64,000 bases of DNA from Halopiger goleimassiliensis (lineage in GTDB: Archaea; Halobacteriota; Halobacteria; Halobacteriales; Natrialbaceae): the NCBI RefSeq assembly GCF_000455345.1, contig NZ_HG315690.1, positions 2,369,360-2,433,359 on the forward strand. The letters are read 5' to 3'. Below are positions 51,378 to 60,680 of this stretch, piece after piece. The notes under the pieces were generated by a model, which was not told where the DNA came from, did no database searches, and saw nothing but the letters and a program-made list of their open reading frames with translations. The translations under genes and the position numbers were made by a program. How positions within the stretch are numbered: position 1 is the stretch's first letter; each line of letters starts with the position of its first letter.

Positions 51378-52682
51378 ATGCAGGATAGAACCTACACTGC
51401 CGACGCCGAACCCGGCGACGAGGTAACGGTCGCCGGCTGGGTCCACGAGATCCGTGACCTCGGCGGTATCGCCTTCCTGATTCTCCGTGATACGTCCGGC
51501 AAGATCCAGATCAAGTTCGAGAAAGACGAGATGGACGACGACCTCGTCGAGACCGGTCTCGACGTCGCCCGCGAGAGCGTCGTGACGGTCTCCGGTGCGG
51601 TCGAGGAGGAGCCGCGTGCCCCCACGGGCGTCGAGGTCGTTCCCGAGGACCTCGAGGTCGTCGCCCCGGCCGATCCGGAACTGCCGCTGGACCCCTCCGG
51701 GAAGGTCGACGCGGACCTCTCGACGCGGCTGGACAACCGAACGCTCGACCTGCGCAAGGAGGCGGTCCAGGCGATCTTCGAGATCCGCGCGGAGGTCCTG
51801 CGTGCGGTTCGCGAGCAGTTCCGCGCGTTCGACTGCACCGAGATCAACACGCCGAAGATCGTCGCCACCGGTACCGAGGGCGGCACGGAACTGTTCCCGA
51901 TCACCTACTTCGGCGAAGAGGCCTTCATGAACCAGTCGCCCCAGCTGTTCAAGCAGCTGATCGCCGGTTCGAACGTCGAGCGCGTCTTCGAGATCGGCCC
52001 CATCTTCCGTGCCGAGGAACACAACACGCCCCGACACTTGAACGAGGCGACCTCGATCGACTTCGAGGGCGCGTTCTGTGACGAGCAGGACGCGATGGAC
52101 GTCGCCGAAGGGATCGTCCGCGCGGCCTACGAAGCAGTCGACGAGAACTGCAGCGAGGAACTCGAGGCGCTCGGCCTCGAGGACGCGTTCGAGGTGCCCG
52201 AGGAAGAGTTCCCCCGCATCTCCTACGAGGAGGCCATCGAACGGATCAACGCGACGGGCGAACTCGACGAACAGCTCGTCTGGGGCGACGACCTCCCGAC
52301 GGAAGGCGAGAAGGCCCTCGGCGAGGACGTCGGCACCCACTACTTCATCACGGACTGGCCGAGCGAGATCAAGCCGTTCTACATCCAGGACCACGACGAC
52401 GACCCCGACCTCTCGACGGGCTTCGACCTGATGCACCCGCGGATGGAACTGGTCTCGGGTGGTCAGCGCGAACACCGACACGAGCACCTCATCGAAGGGT
52501 TCGAGCAGCAGGGACTGGACCCCGACCAGTTCGAGTACTACACGAAGATGTTCAAGTACGGCATGCCGCCCCACTCCGGCTTCGGCCTCGGCGGCGAGCG
52601 CCTGCTCATGACGCTGCTCGACCTGGACAACATCCGCGAAGCGGTACTGTTCCCGCGAGACCGACAGCGGCTGAGCCCGTAA
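51378..52682 (+). CDS. aspS: Aspartate-tRNA ligase, archaeal type
   Basis: 434 residues. The N-terminal OB fold ([31 protein letters not shown]) binds the anticodon; class II motif 2 is [24 protein letters not shown] and motif 3 is [21 protein letters not shown]. Haloarchaea usually charge tRNA-Asn with Asp through such a non-discriminating enzyme followed by GatCAB amidation; whether this copy is non-discriminating cannot be read with certainty. The stop codon sits in the loop of a hairpin (CGGCTGAGCCC-gtaa-GGGCTCGCCG), and part of this 3' end is repeated downstream. Confidence 0.95.
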   Translation: MQDRTYTADAEPGDEVTVAGWVHEIRDLGGIAFLILRDTSGKIQIKFEKDEMDDDLVETGLDVARESVVTVSGAVEEEPRAPTGVEVVPEDLEVVAPADPELPLDPSGKVDADLSTRLDNRTLDLRKEAVQAIFEIRAEVLRAVREQFRAFDCTEINTPKIVATGTEGGTELFPITYFGEEAFMNQSPQLFKQLIAGSNVERVFEIGPIFRAEEHNTPRHLNEATSIDFEGAFCDEQDAMDVAEGIVRAAYEAVDENCSEELEALGLEDAFEVPEEEFPRISYEEAIERINATGELDEQLVWGDDLPTEGEKALGEDVGTHYFITDWPSEIKPFYIQDHDDDPDLSTGFDLMHPRMELVSGGQREHRHEHLIEGFEQQGLDPDQFEYYTKMFKYGMPPHSGFGLGGERLLMTLLDLDNIREAVLFPRDRQRLSP

Positions 52683-52695
52683 GGGCTCGCCGGTG
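52670..52695 (+). terminator. Hairpin spanning the aspS stop codon
   Basis: GGCTGAGCCC-GTAA-GGGCTCGCC; the TAA stop is in the loop. A copy without one A occurs at 52866-52890. GC-rich, without a T tract, so it may be a processing or attenuation hairpin rather than a classical terminator. Confidence 0.45.
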
Positions 52696-53086
52696 TCAGT
52701 CGAGCGGGAACTCGGAAGTCGCAGCCCGGTAGCGAGCGAAGCGAGCGACCCGGAACGTCTTTCCGGTGTTCCCGCGAGATCGCCAGCGTTTGTCGCCGTA
52801 GGCGACAAACCTGGGAGCCAGCAAGGCGTGCCGAACGGAGAGAGCCACGCCTTGCAGGACCGGCAGCGGCTGAGCCCGTAGGGCTCGCCGCGGCCCGTCA
52901 AGCGGGAACTACGGACTGAGTTCCTTCCCACGCCGTTACGGGATCTCACCGACGTGATCGTCTCGAGCCAGCGCAGTGACGAAAAGTGGGGGACGAATCG
53001 TAACCAGGTGGCCGGGAGGGCACCGTCCCGGGCGGTTCGGATGCGGCCGGGGTGTCAGTGACGGCCGCGTGGAGTTCCGCGCGGGA
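52683..53086. repeat. Spacer containing partial duplicates of the aspS 3' end
   Basis: No gene is supported. The aspS end (about 52650-52712, tcccgcgagaccgacagcggctgagcccgtaagggctcgcc...gtcagtcgagcgggaact) recurs at 52854-52910 (gcaggaccggcagcggctgagcccgtagggctcgcc...cgtcaagcgggaact). Between them is tcccgcgagatcgccagcg (about 52770-52788) with another hairpin, GTTTGTCGCC-gta-GGCGACAAAC. The peptide RDRQRLSP of AspS is therefore copied as QDRQRLSP in the noncoding segment. Confidence 0.6.
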
Positions 53087-53965
53087 TCAGAAGATCCCGC
53101 CGCCGGTGTCGCCTTCCTCGGTCGAGTCGAGGTTCTGGGCGAGGTTCTCGCCGACCACGTCGTCGCCGAGGAATCCGAGGTGGCTGCTGACGCTGTCGGT
53201 AACGTCGACGTCGACGTAGTTGTCCGGAGTGTCGCCGGGACAGCCCGAGCCGTCGTTGCCGAGCGCCGCGCCGCCGATGCCGCCGTAGGCACTGCCGACC
53301 GTCGAGTCGTTGTTGGAGTGGTAGTTGCGAACGACGCCGGCCCCCTCGACGATGCCGTCGTACCACTCGCCGCTGCCGAACAGGCCGTCACAGACCATGT
53401 CGCCGTCGGCGGCCGCGCCCAGGGGTGCGATAGTGTCGATTTCGTAGCTCGAGCCGATCTTGTCGGCCGCCCAGAGCACGCAGCGACCGCCGAGCGAGTG
53501 ACCCACGAGGCGGATGTTCCCGCCGCCGGAATCGTAGAAGTCCTCGGCGAGTTCGGCCGTCACTTCGCCGACGTCCTCGGTGTCGCTCTCGGCACCGGGG
53601 AAGTTGAACGTCGTCGCAGGCCACTCGAGGGCGACGGCCTCGTCGGGTTCGTAGCCACCGGCCTCGAGGGAATCGAGGACGTCTTCGGCCTGACTCTGGA
53701 CGGTCGTGTCGCCGAACCAGCCGTGGATGAACACGTACAGTTCGTCCGCGACCGGTAGGTCGTCGTCGGCACTCCAGCCGAAGAGCCCTTCCTCGACTTC
53801 GATGACATCGACGTCACCGAACCACTGGGCGGACGCCGATCCGGTGACCGCCGTCAGCCCCGTCGCCGCGACGGCGGTCGTCCCAGTTGCCTTGAGCATC
53901 GTTCTCCGCGTCGTCGATCGTGAGTCGTCGGTCCGTTCCGTCTCTGGATCGTGGTTGTCTGCCAT
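53087..53965 (-). CDS. Tat-exported alpha/beta hydrolase (lipase-like)
   Basis: 292 residues. STTRRTMLKATGTTAVAATG gives a twin-arginine signal, ending about SASAQ. The mature part has an ELYVFIHGWFGD oxyanion segment and the nucleophile elbow LVGHSLGG, so the Ser is in GHSLG; the catalytic His may be in the late SSHLGFLG segment. It resembles haloarchaeal extracellular lipase/esterases of the alpha/beta hydrolase type. It is divergent from an HTH-10 gene, with a 278-base AT-rich region between. Confidence 0.84.
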   Translation of the reverse strand: MADNHDPETERTDDSRSTTRRTMLKATGTTAVAATGLTAVTGSASAQWFGDVDVIEVEEGLFGWSADDDLPVADELYVFIHGWFGDTTVQSQAEDVLDSLEAGGYEPDEAVALEWPATTFNFPGAESDTEDVGEVTAELAEDFYDSGGGNIRLVGHSLGGRCVLWAADKIGSSYEIDTIAPLGAAADGDMVCDGLFGSGEWYDGIVEGAGVVRNYHSNNDSTVGSAYGGIGGAALGNDGSGCPGDTPDNYVDVDVTDSVSSHLGFLGDDVVGENLAQNLDSTEEGDTGGGIF

Positions 53966-54243
53966 GCTACAGTGAATCAATGAATAATAATATGAATATA
54001 GCTAATTCTTCTATGTTGAATTCGTTTATATCAGGGCACCAACTTAATCAGTATAACTGACATTTCCCCAGTAGCCAACGACGAACAGGACGGAACTTCC
54101 GCACTAGGCATCGTGTGGAAAAAGAAATCGTCGATACCAACACCATCACGGCGTCTATCCGGCCCCGATTCGATTACCGTTAGACTAGTACTGTTACTTA
54201 TTTCACAAAATACTTATCAACAACAATATCTCAATTGCGTCGT
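53966..54243. promoter_or_regulatory. AT-rich divergent promoter region
   Basis: About 278 bases, much richer in A and T than the neighbours (gaataataatatgaatatagctaattc; ttcgtttatatc; cttatttcacaaaatacttatcaa). AAAATACTTATC (54207-54218) is the likely TATA region of the gene at 54244; a TATA-like block near 53985-54000 serves the lipase. Its length suggests more than one regulatory site. Confidence 0.55.
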
Positions 54244-54915
54244 ATGAAACGGGTGACGTACACTGTCTCACCGGAGTCGGGTCACTTCGAACCGGCGGAG
54301 AAGCGCTGCCGTGAGAACGGGATCCGATTCGAGGCCATCCACGAGGCCGACCTGCTCGAGGATGAGACGGTGAATCTCCTGCTCGAGGTTCACAACTCGC
54401 CGCCCCAGATCAGGGCGGCGGTGCCCGACGACCTCCCCCGACTCGTCGACCGGGTGCTGAGTACGGACGGCGACCGGACGATGGTTCAGTTGCGGTACGA
54501 ACCGACGGCGACGAACCGCCGGTTCCTCGAACTGTTGCGCACTCACGGGGTGATCGTCGAGTATCCGATGACGTTCGTCGCTCCCGATCGATCGATCCTG
54601 CGGGTCAGCGTCATCGGGCCGGAAACGGAAGTCCAGACGTACGTCGACGAGTTGCGCGGGTTCGCTGACCTGAGCATCGAGAGCGTCACCGAGTATACCC
54701 CCGATGGGTGTACGGACGCCGATATTCTCACCGAGCGACAGCGGGAAGTGTTACGGATCGCGTTCGACCGGGGCTACTACGAGAGTCCTCGCGAAGCCAC
54801 CTACGAGGACATCGCCGCCGAACTGGACTGCTCGGCGAGTTCCGTCGGGCAGATCCTCCGTCGCTCCGAGGCCGCGCTCGTCTCGTCGACCGTCGCCGAC
54901 CGACCGTCACCCTGA
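54244..54915 (+). CDS. HTH-10 (bat-type) helix-turn-helix regulator
   Basis: 223 residues. Sensing domain 1-155 (MKRVTYTVSPESGHFEPAEKRC) with IVEYPMTFVAPDRSILRVSVIG, and HTH-10 domain about 160-215 (LTERQREVLRIAFDRGYYESPREATYEDIAAELDCSASSVGQILRR). ATG at 54244 is the best start by position of the AT-rich promoter. It is divergent from the lipase gene and may regulate it; that is inference from position. Confidence 0.85.
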   Translation: MKRVTYTVSPESGHFEPAEKRCRENGIRFEAIHEADLLEDETVNLLLEVHNSPPQIRAAVPDDLPRLVDRVLSTDGDRTMVQLRYEPTATNRRFLELLRTHGVIVEYPMTFVAPDRSILRVSVIGPETEVQTYVDELRGFADLSIESVTEYTPDGCTDADILTERQREVLRIAFDRGYYESPREATYEDIAAELDCSASSVGQILRRSEAALVSSTVADRPSP

Positions 54916-55106
54916 GACGCGTCGTACTCCGATCCGGCGTCCTGACCTGTACTCAGCTTCGGGCCGGAACACCGCCGACCCCCCGCCGTCCGAAGACGCC
55001 GTTCGTCACCCACCGCCCGGTTTTTCCGTCGGGCACTGCCCCGTACTCGGTTGCGTCCCGCTCGAAAACGTTCAGAGTTATACCGTCGCGGTGGGAACTC
55101 CCCCCA

Positions 55107-55940
55107 ATGCGTGACGAGGCGACGGCGTTCGTCCCCGGCCACATTACGGGGTTTTTCAGCGCTTATCACGACGAGGATCCGACGAAAGCCGGCTCGCGTG
55201 GCGGTGGACTGACGCTCACCGACGGCGTCGAGGTGACGGTCGAACCGGCCGACGGGACGAAATCGACCGTCCGTCTCGACGGCGAGCGGATCGACGTCGA
55301 TCCCGTGACGACGGTCCTCGAGGCGTTGAACGCTACCGCTCGGGTCGAGGCGACGTCGGAACTGCCGATCGGGTCGGGTTTCGGCGTCTCCGGTGCGATG
55401 GCCCTCGGGACGGCGCTGGCGGCCAACCGGGTCTTCGAGCGCGGGCTCTCGGAAAACGAACTGGTGACCATCGCCCACGGTGCCGAGGTCCAGGCGGGGA
55501 CCGGGCTCGGCGACGTTGTCGCACAGGCTCGCGGCGGCGTTCCGCTCCGGCTCGAGCCCGGCGGTCCACACGAGAACGAACTCGACGCCATTCCCGCCCG
55601 TGCGCGCGTAGAATACGTTTCATTCGGCGAACTGTCGACGGAAGCCGTGCTCTCGGGGGACACCGAGACGTTGACCGCAGCCGGCGACCGGGCGCTCGCG
55701 CGCGTCGTCGAGGAGCCGACGCTGACGTCGTTCATGGTCGCGTCCCGCCGGTTCGCCCGCGAGGCCGGCCTGTTGACCGACCGCGTGACGGCGACCCTCG
55801 AGGACGTCGCGGCCGCCGACGGACAGGCGTCGATGGCGATGCTCGGCGAGACGGTGTTCGCGCTCGGGACCGGCCTCTCCGACGCCGGCTACGAACCGTC
55901 GGTCTGTGCGGTGCATCCGGCCGGCGCGATCATGAAATAA
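55107..55940 (+). CDS. pok: Pantoate kinase (GHMP family)
   Basis: 277 residues. FVPGHITGFFSAY is a GHMP-kinase start, and LPIGSGFGVSGAMALGTALA is the ATP-binding motif 2 of the archaeal pantoate kinase family. It phosphorylates pantoate to 4-phosphopantoate in the archaeal coenzyme A pathway. ATG at 55107 is the first ATG before the FVPGH motif. The next enzyme of the pathway is encoded 3.2 kb downstream on the same strand. Confidence 0.87.
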   Translation: MRDEATAFVPGHITGFFSAYHDEDPTKAGSRGGGLTLTDGVEVTVEPADGTKSTVRLDGERIDVDPVTTVLEALNATARVEATSELPIGSGFGVSGAMALGTALAANRVFERGLSENELVTIAHGAEVQAGTGLGDVVAQARGGVPLRLEPGGPHENELDAIPARARVEYVSFGELSTEAVLSGDTETLTAAGDRALARVVEEPTLTSFMVASRRFAREAGLLTDRVTATLEDVAAADGQASMAMLGETVFALGTGLSDAGYEPSVCAVHPAGAIMK

Positions 55941-56095
55941 CCCGCCAGGACCGAACGCCGCCGTTTTCATACCTGAAAACGGTTGTGGCCGGTCGGGGAG
56001 CCGTTTAAAGGGCTTCGGTAACCGAACCGGGATCGACGGTTTCAGCGGTGATAACGTCCGGGACAAATAAAGATCGATTGACACCTGGCCAAAAT

Positions 56096-56104
56096 TTTAT
56101 TTAA
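56096..56104 (+). promoter_or_regulatory. TATA-like box of the DUF1508-repeat gene
   Basis: TTTATTTAA in the context ccaaaattttatttaacg, about 34 bases before the ATG at 56134. A strong AT block. Confidence 0.55.
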
Positions 56105-56133
56105 CGTTGATCTAGTTATCAAGCAGATTTCGA

Positions 56134-59034
56134 ATGGACTCAGGACTGAGCGCTCACCAAAAGCTGTATCGACTCTACGAACTGTACGTCGGCGAGCCAG
56201 ACTCGCGATCCGACGTATACGGCTACTGGCTGTTTATCATCGGCTACCTCGTAGGAGCCGCGGGAGTACTCGTATTCGTCGTCAGTTACGCCGGGCAAAC
56301 GGAAGCGTACGGCCTGATCAGGGTGTCGTCAGCCATCGCCGGAACGGGAGCAGCGGTGGGATTATTCGGTATCGTTCTCATGCTACCGTTGCGAAAACGG
56401 GGGATACAGGCCAGCGTGATCGGACTGGTAATAGCTCTCGCCGGCGTGGCGGTCTCCGCGTGGGCGTATCCGGAAGACTGGCTCGGGCACGGGATGGACC
56501 TGACCGTAGAAGCCGTCGCAATTACGTCCGCAGGAATCGGCATTATGGCGGGTGTTGCTTTCCTCGTCCCGTTCGTGACGGGCGAACGCGGGATGTTCGT
56601 CGAGGACGTCGGGCAGGACGAGGATCCGCCGATCATGACCGGCGACGCCCTCGAGGGCGCGCAGTTTGCCGTCTTCCGCGACGAGTCGGGCGACTGGAAG
56701 TGGCACGTGCTTCACCTCGAGGCGCTCGCGGCGAGCGACGAGCGAGCCCCGACGCGGCCCGACGCGACCGAGGACATCGAACGCGTCCAGTCCCGGATCA
56801 GTTCGGCCGGGCTGCTGGAGCTGACGACATCGGCGTTCCGGCTCTACGAGGACCGCGACGGAAGCTGGCAGTGGACGCTGGCCCGCGACGACGGCAGCGT
56901 CGTCGGCAGCTGTGCCGGTGAGTTCCCGACCCGTGACGACGCCGAGGAATCGGTGAGCTTCCTCAAGGACGAGGGTTCCGAGGCCGACGTCATCGAGATC
57001 GACGGTGCCGCGTTCACCTACGAGACCGAGCGGGACCGCTGGCAGTGGACGCTGATCGACGACGAGCGGACGCCGCTCGCGCGCGGCGACGACGATCACG
57101 CGAATCAACAACAGGCCGAGGAAGCCGCACGCTCGTTCGCCGAACGGTTCACCGACGCACGCGTTCTCGACGTCGAACACGTCGGTGCCGAACTGTACGA
57201 GCGTGAGGGCGCGTGGGCCTGGCGGTTCGTCGACGACGAGGACGAGGTCGTCGCCGAAAGCGCCGATACGTTCGACAGTCGCCGCGACGCGGAATCGGCC
57301 GTCGAGGCACTGTTGCCCGAACTCGAGTCCTCGTCGGTCGTCGTCGCCGGCGAGCCGAGTTACGAACTCTACGAGGTCGGCTCGGACTGGCAGTGGCGTC
57401 TCGTCGACGCGACCGAGACCGTCCTCGCTCGAAGCCCCGACGACGGTGCTCACGAGACGATGGCCACGGAGGCCGACCAGTTCGCCGCTCATGCCGAGAC
57501 GGCCGACGTCGTCGAGATCGACGACGCGGAGTACGAGGTCTACCCGGCCGAGGAACGGACTCCGTCGCCGTCCGGCGACGACGACCTGCCGGCACGAGCG
57601 GACGGCCAGGAGGCGAAAGCCGACGGTGGCACGACGCTCGAGTACGAGGAAGAGGACGCGGGTCCCGACTGGCACTGGCGGCTCGTCACCGAGGACCGAG
57701 AGGTCGTCGCCGCGAGTACCGAACCTCACTCCGACGCCGAGGCAGCCGCCGAGGCGATCGAACGGGTTCGCGAGCAGGCCAGCGAGGCCGAACTCATCGA
57801 GTTCGAACACGCGGCGTTCCAGGTCTACGAGGCCGACGACGGCGAGTGGCGCTGGCGGCTGATCGACGAGGACGGCAACGTCCTCGCGGACAGCGGCGAG
57901 GAACACACCACCCGGAGCGAGGCCGCCGAGGCCATGATGACGCTGAAGGAGGAGGCTCCCGAGGCCGAACTGCTCGAGATCGAGACGGCCGCCTTCGAAC
58001 TGTTCGTCAACGAGGACGACGAGTGGGGCTGGCGGCTCATCGACGAGGCCGGGAAACTGGTCGCCGAAGACCCGTCGACGCATCCGACCCGCGGCGCGGC
58101 CCGGAAGGCGATGAACCGGCTGCTCGAGCACCTCGATTCGGACGTCCGGACGATGGAACGGGCCATCTTCCAGCCCTACGCCGACGACGACTGGGAGTGG
58201 CGGTTCGTCATGCCGGCGGGCGAGACGGTCGCGAAAGGGGACGTCGGCTATCCGACCCAGGACGAACTCGTCGACGACCTCGATCGCGTCCGCGACGCTG
58301 CCGGTTCGGCACAGCGTCACTCGATCGGCGACGTCATGGTGCAGCTGTACGGCACCGACGAGTGGCAGTATCGGCTGCTCGACCGCGACCGGGAGAAGCT
58401 CGCCGACGCGACGGTTTCCTACCCCAGTCAGGACCGTGCGACGGCTGCCGTCGACGAGATCCGCTCCCACGCGGCCGACGCACCGGTGTTCTCCATCGAA
58501 GACGCCGTCATCCGACTCGACCGTGACGACGACGGCTGGCGCTGGCGGCTGGTCGACCGCGAGCGCGAAACGATCGCGAGCGCCACCGAGGCGGTCGGCG
58601 ACAAGGACGCGGCCTACGACGTCATCGAGGAGGTCCGCCAGCTGGCCCCGCTGGCGGGCCGGGTCGACTTCGACGTCGCCTCCTTCGAACTCGCCGCCGA
58701 CGACGACGGCGAGTGGGGCTGGCGGCTGCTCGACGAGGACGGCCGCGTCGTCGCGACGGGCACGGAGCGCTACGAGTCCAACGAGGCCGCCCGCGACGCC
58801 CTCGAGGACGTCCGCGACGTGATCGAGGCCGCGAGCATCCTCGAGATCGACGAGGTGTCCTTCGAACTGCACGCCGCGGACGACGGCGACGGCTGGGTCT
58901 GGCAGCTGATCGACGAGTACGGCGCGACGATGGCGACGAGCACCCAGACCTACGACACCCGGACGGCCGCCCGCGAGGCGATGAACGACGTGAAGGCCCA
59001 CGCCCCCGACGGCTGGATCACCTTCACGGACTGA
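56134..59034 (+). CDS. Membrane protein with about 12 tandem DUF1508 (YegP-like) repeats
   Basis: 966 residues. Four membrane segments (about 30-51, 61-84, 92-112 and 122-147) lead into a 800-residue region of 12-13 repeats, each 55-65 residues and each with a beta-beta-helix pattern around a W-x-W core: for example SWQWTLARDDGSVV, EWRWRLIDEDGNVL, EWGWRLIDEAGKLV, GWRWRLVDRERETI, GWVWQLIDEYGATM. This is the DUF1508/YegP fold; most such proteins have one or two. A charged linker (about 470-505) splits repeats 5 and 6. The repeats probably face the cytoplasm, given the charge distribution. Function is unknown. It lies between the two CoA-pathway genes. Confidence 0.85.
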   Translation: MDSGLSAHQKLYRLYELYVGEPDSRSDVYGYWLFIIGYLVGAAGVLVFVVSYAGQTEAYGLIRVSSAIAGTGAAVGLFGIVLMLPLRKRGIQASVIGLVIALAGVAVSAWAYPEDWLGHGMDLTVEAVAITSAGIGIMAGVAFLVPFVTGERGMFVEDVGQDEDPPIMTGDALEGAQFAVFRDESGDWKWHVLHLEALAASDERAPTRPDATEDIERVQSRISSAGLLELTTSAFRLYEDRDGSWQWTLARDDGSVVGSCAGEFPTRDDAEESVSFLKDEGSEADVIEIDGAAFTYETERDRWQWTLIDDERTPLARGDDDHANQQQAEEAARSFAERFTDARVLDVEHVGAELYEREGAWAWRFVDDEDEVVAESADTFDSRRDAESAVEALLPELESSSVVVAGEPSYELYEVGSDWQWRLVDATETVLARSPDDGAHETMATEADQFAAHAETADVVEIDDAEYEVYPAEERTPSPSGDDDLPARADGQEAKADGGTTLEYEEEDAGPDWHWRLVTEDREVVAASTEPHSDAEAAAEAIERVREQASEAELIEFEHAAFQVYEADDGEWRWRLIDEDGNVLADSGEEHTTRSEAAEAMMTLKEEAPEAELLEIETAAFELFVNEDDEWGWRLIDEAGKLVAEDPSTHPTRGAARKAMNRLLEHLDSDVRTMERAIFQPYADDDWEWRFVMPAGETVAKGDVGYPTQDELVDDLDRVRDAAGSAQRHSIGDVMVQLYGTDEWQYRLLDRDREKLADATVSYPSQDRATAAVDEIRSHAADAPVFSIEDAVIRLDRDDDGWRWRLVDRERETIASATEAVGDKDAAYDVIEEVRQLAPLAGRVDFDVASFELAADDDGEWGWRLLDEDGRVVATGTERYESNEAARDALEDVRDVIEAASILEIDEVSFELHAADDGDGWVWQLIDEYGATMATSTQTYDTRTAAREAMNDVKAHAPDGWITFTD

Positions 59035-59125
59035 CCGGGCTCGAGTCGCCGTCCGGTGACGGTGACTCGCGTTTCGCACCTGAAACAGCCGGGCCGACCA
59101 CGCTCGGTCGCCCCGGATCGGTCGG

Positions 59126-59135
59126 CTTTTTAACA
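59126..59135 (+). promoter_or_regulatory. TATA-like box of the phosphopantothenate synthetase gene
   Basis: CTTTTTAACA is 25 bases before the GTG start at 59156, supporting that start. Confidence 0.5.
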
Positions 59136-59155
59136 CTCGTCGCCAGGTAACGGCC

Positions 59156-59932
59156 GTGAGCGACGACGATACGGTCCCGGCGGACGTCGAGCACGAGGCG
59201 GAGATTCCGGAGGACCACCCGCGGTACCAGGACCTCCTCTCGCGCCACCGCATCGAGGAGGGGATCGAGAAGGGCATCACCCATCTCCAGGGGATGCACG
59301 CCGAAGGCCGGGGCAGCGCCTTCGACTACCTGCTGGGCGAGGAGACCATCGAGAGCGCCGACGAGGCCGAACGCGCGGCCGCGGCCCACCTGCTGCTCGC
59401 GGAGAAGCCGGTCCTCTCGATCAACGGCAACGTCGCGGCACTCGTGCCCGAGAAGATGGTCGAACTCGCCGCGGTCGTCGACGCCGACCTCGAGGTCAAC
59501 CTGTTCAACCGGACGCCCGAGCGCATGCAGGCTATCGCCGACCACCTGCGCGACCACGGGGCCGAGGACGTGAAGGGCCTCGAGGCCGACGCCCGCATCC
59601 CCAATCTCGACCACCAGCGCGCGAAGGTCGACGCCGACGGCATCTACGCGGCCGACGTCGTGCTCGTCCCCCTCGAGGACGGCGACCGCGCGGAGGCGCT
59701 CGAGGCGATGGGCAAGACCGAGATTGTGATCGACCTCAACCCGCTCTCGCGGTCGCCACAGGTCGCCGACGTACCGATCGTCGACAACATCCTCCGTGCG
59801 GTCCCAAATATGGCCGACCACGCTCGCGACCTCGCGGACGCCGACGCGGCGGAACTCCGGGCGATCGTCGAGGCGTTCGACCGCGAGGCGGCGCTCGAGG
59901 CGGCGGAGGAGCGGATTCGGAACGGGTTGTGA
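59156..59932 (+). CDS. pps: 4-phosphopantoate-beta-alanine ligase (phosphopantothenate synthetase)
   Basis: 258 residues from a GTG start. It condenses 4-phosphopantoate with beta-alanine to give phosphopantothenate, the step after pantoate kinase. The family (DUF137) motifs HPRYQDLLSRHRIEEGI, KPVLSINGNVAALVPEKMV and EVNLFNRTPERMQAI are complete, with NPLSRSPQVADVPIVDNI at the C terminus. A TATA-like box (59126-59135) 25 bases upstream supports an independent leaderless transcript. Confidence 0.9.
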   Translation: MSDDDTVPADVEHEAEIPEDHPRYQDLLSRHRIEEGIEKGITHLQGMHAEGRGSAFDYLLGEETIESADEAERAAAAHLLLAEKPVLSINGNVAALVPEKMVELAAVVDADLEVNLFNRTPERMQAIADHLRDHGAEDVKGLEADARIPNLDHQRAKVDADGIYAADVVLVPLEDGDRAEALEAMGKTEIVIDLNPLSRSPQVADVPIVDNILRAVPNMADHARDLADADAAELRAIVEAFDREAALEAAEERIRNGL

Positions 59933-60307
59933 TCGGCCACGTAGAGCCGTCATCGTTCTCTCGGCGCTCCGAGACGGTAGTATCGTCCCCGTTAGCAGAT
60001 GTGGCTGCGCGTCGGTCCCGTGACGGTAGCCGACTCGCGACTCGAGTAGTACCCCCATCCTCGAGTCGAGGCAGCCACCCCGGGCGTCGGCGTCCGCATT
60101 CGGCCGACCGGCCCGACGAAACGACCGGTCGCCGTCCTCGTGAAACGGCGTTAGGGAGACTCTCGAACCACTCGCCCGAGGATCGCCGCGCCGTGAGAGA
60201 CGAGGAGTCGGCGAGCACGCGAGACAGCGGATCGCAGGGATCTATCAGTCAGCAGGCATGCAGCCGCCGGTAACACCGTTACCCGCGCGTCCGATCAATG
60301 ACGGGCC
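59933..60307. other. 375-base spacer upstream of the HalOD1 gene
   Basis: No gene is supported. It contains a short inverted repeat, GGTAAC-acc-GTTACC (60269-60283), centred about 30 bases before the HalOD1 ATG at 60308, where the promoter should be. Otherwise GC-rich without notable structure. Confidence 0.45.
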
Positions 60308-60607
60308 ATGACCGGACCGCCGGACGTCTCCGACGACGACGACGTACTCGTACAGCGGACGCTCGACACCGAGCAGGACGCTCCCGCGACCCAGCTCGTC
60401 GATACGATCGCGCAACTCGAGCACAGCGACCCGCTCGAACTCTCGCCGGTCTACGACTGCATCGACAGCCTTGTTACGGACCTGTTCTCCTCGCCGCCGC
60501 CCGCCGAGGCCGACGCCTGCCTGACGTTCACCTACCAGGGGTACCGGATCCACGTCCAGCAGGACGGGACGGCGACGATCATGCGAGCCGCGAGCGACGA
60601 GCGGTAA
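60308..60607 (+). CDS. HalOD1 output-domain protein
   Basis: 99 residues. ATQLVDTIAQLEHSDPLELSPVYDCIDSLVTDLF, then LTFTYQGYRIHVQQDGTATIM, is the HalOD1 pattern, as in the gene at 49204. It has no receiver domain and no export signal. Start ATG at 60308; the small inverted repeat GGTAAC/GTTACC just upstream may be its operator. Confidence 0.82.
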   Translation: MTGPPDVSDDDDVLVQRTLDTEQDAPATQLVDTIAQLEHSDPLELSPVYDCIDSLVTDLFSSPPPAEADACLTFTYQGYRIHVQQDGTATIMRAASDER

Positions 60608-60680
60608 CGGGGCGACCAAGTAGTGGTGACAGCGGCCCTGGGGCCAACGATTATTGCGCCGGCGTTCGAAGCGGGAGCTA

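Noticed and set aside
56134-59034. CRISPR-like repetition
   Set aside because: The repetition is at the protein level with variable DNA; no direct DNA repeats with spacers.
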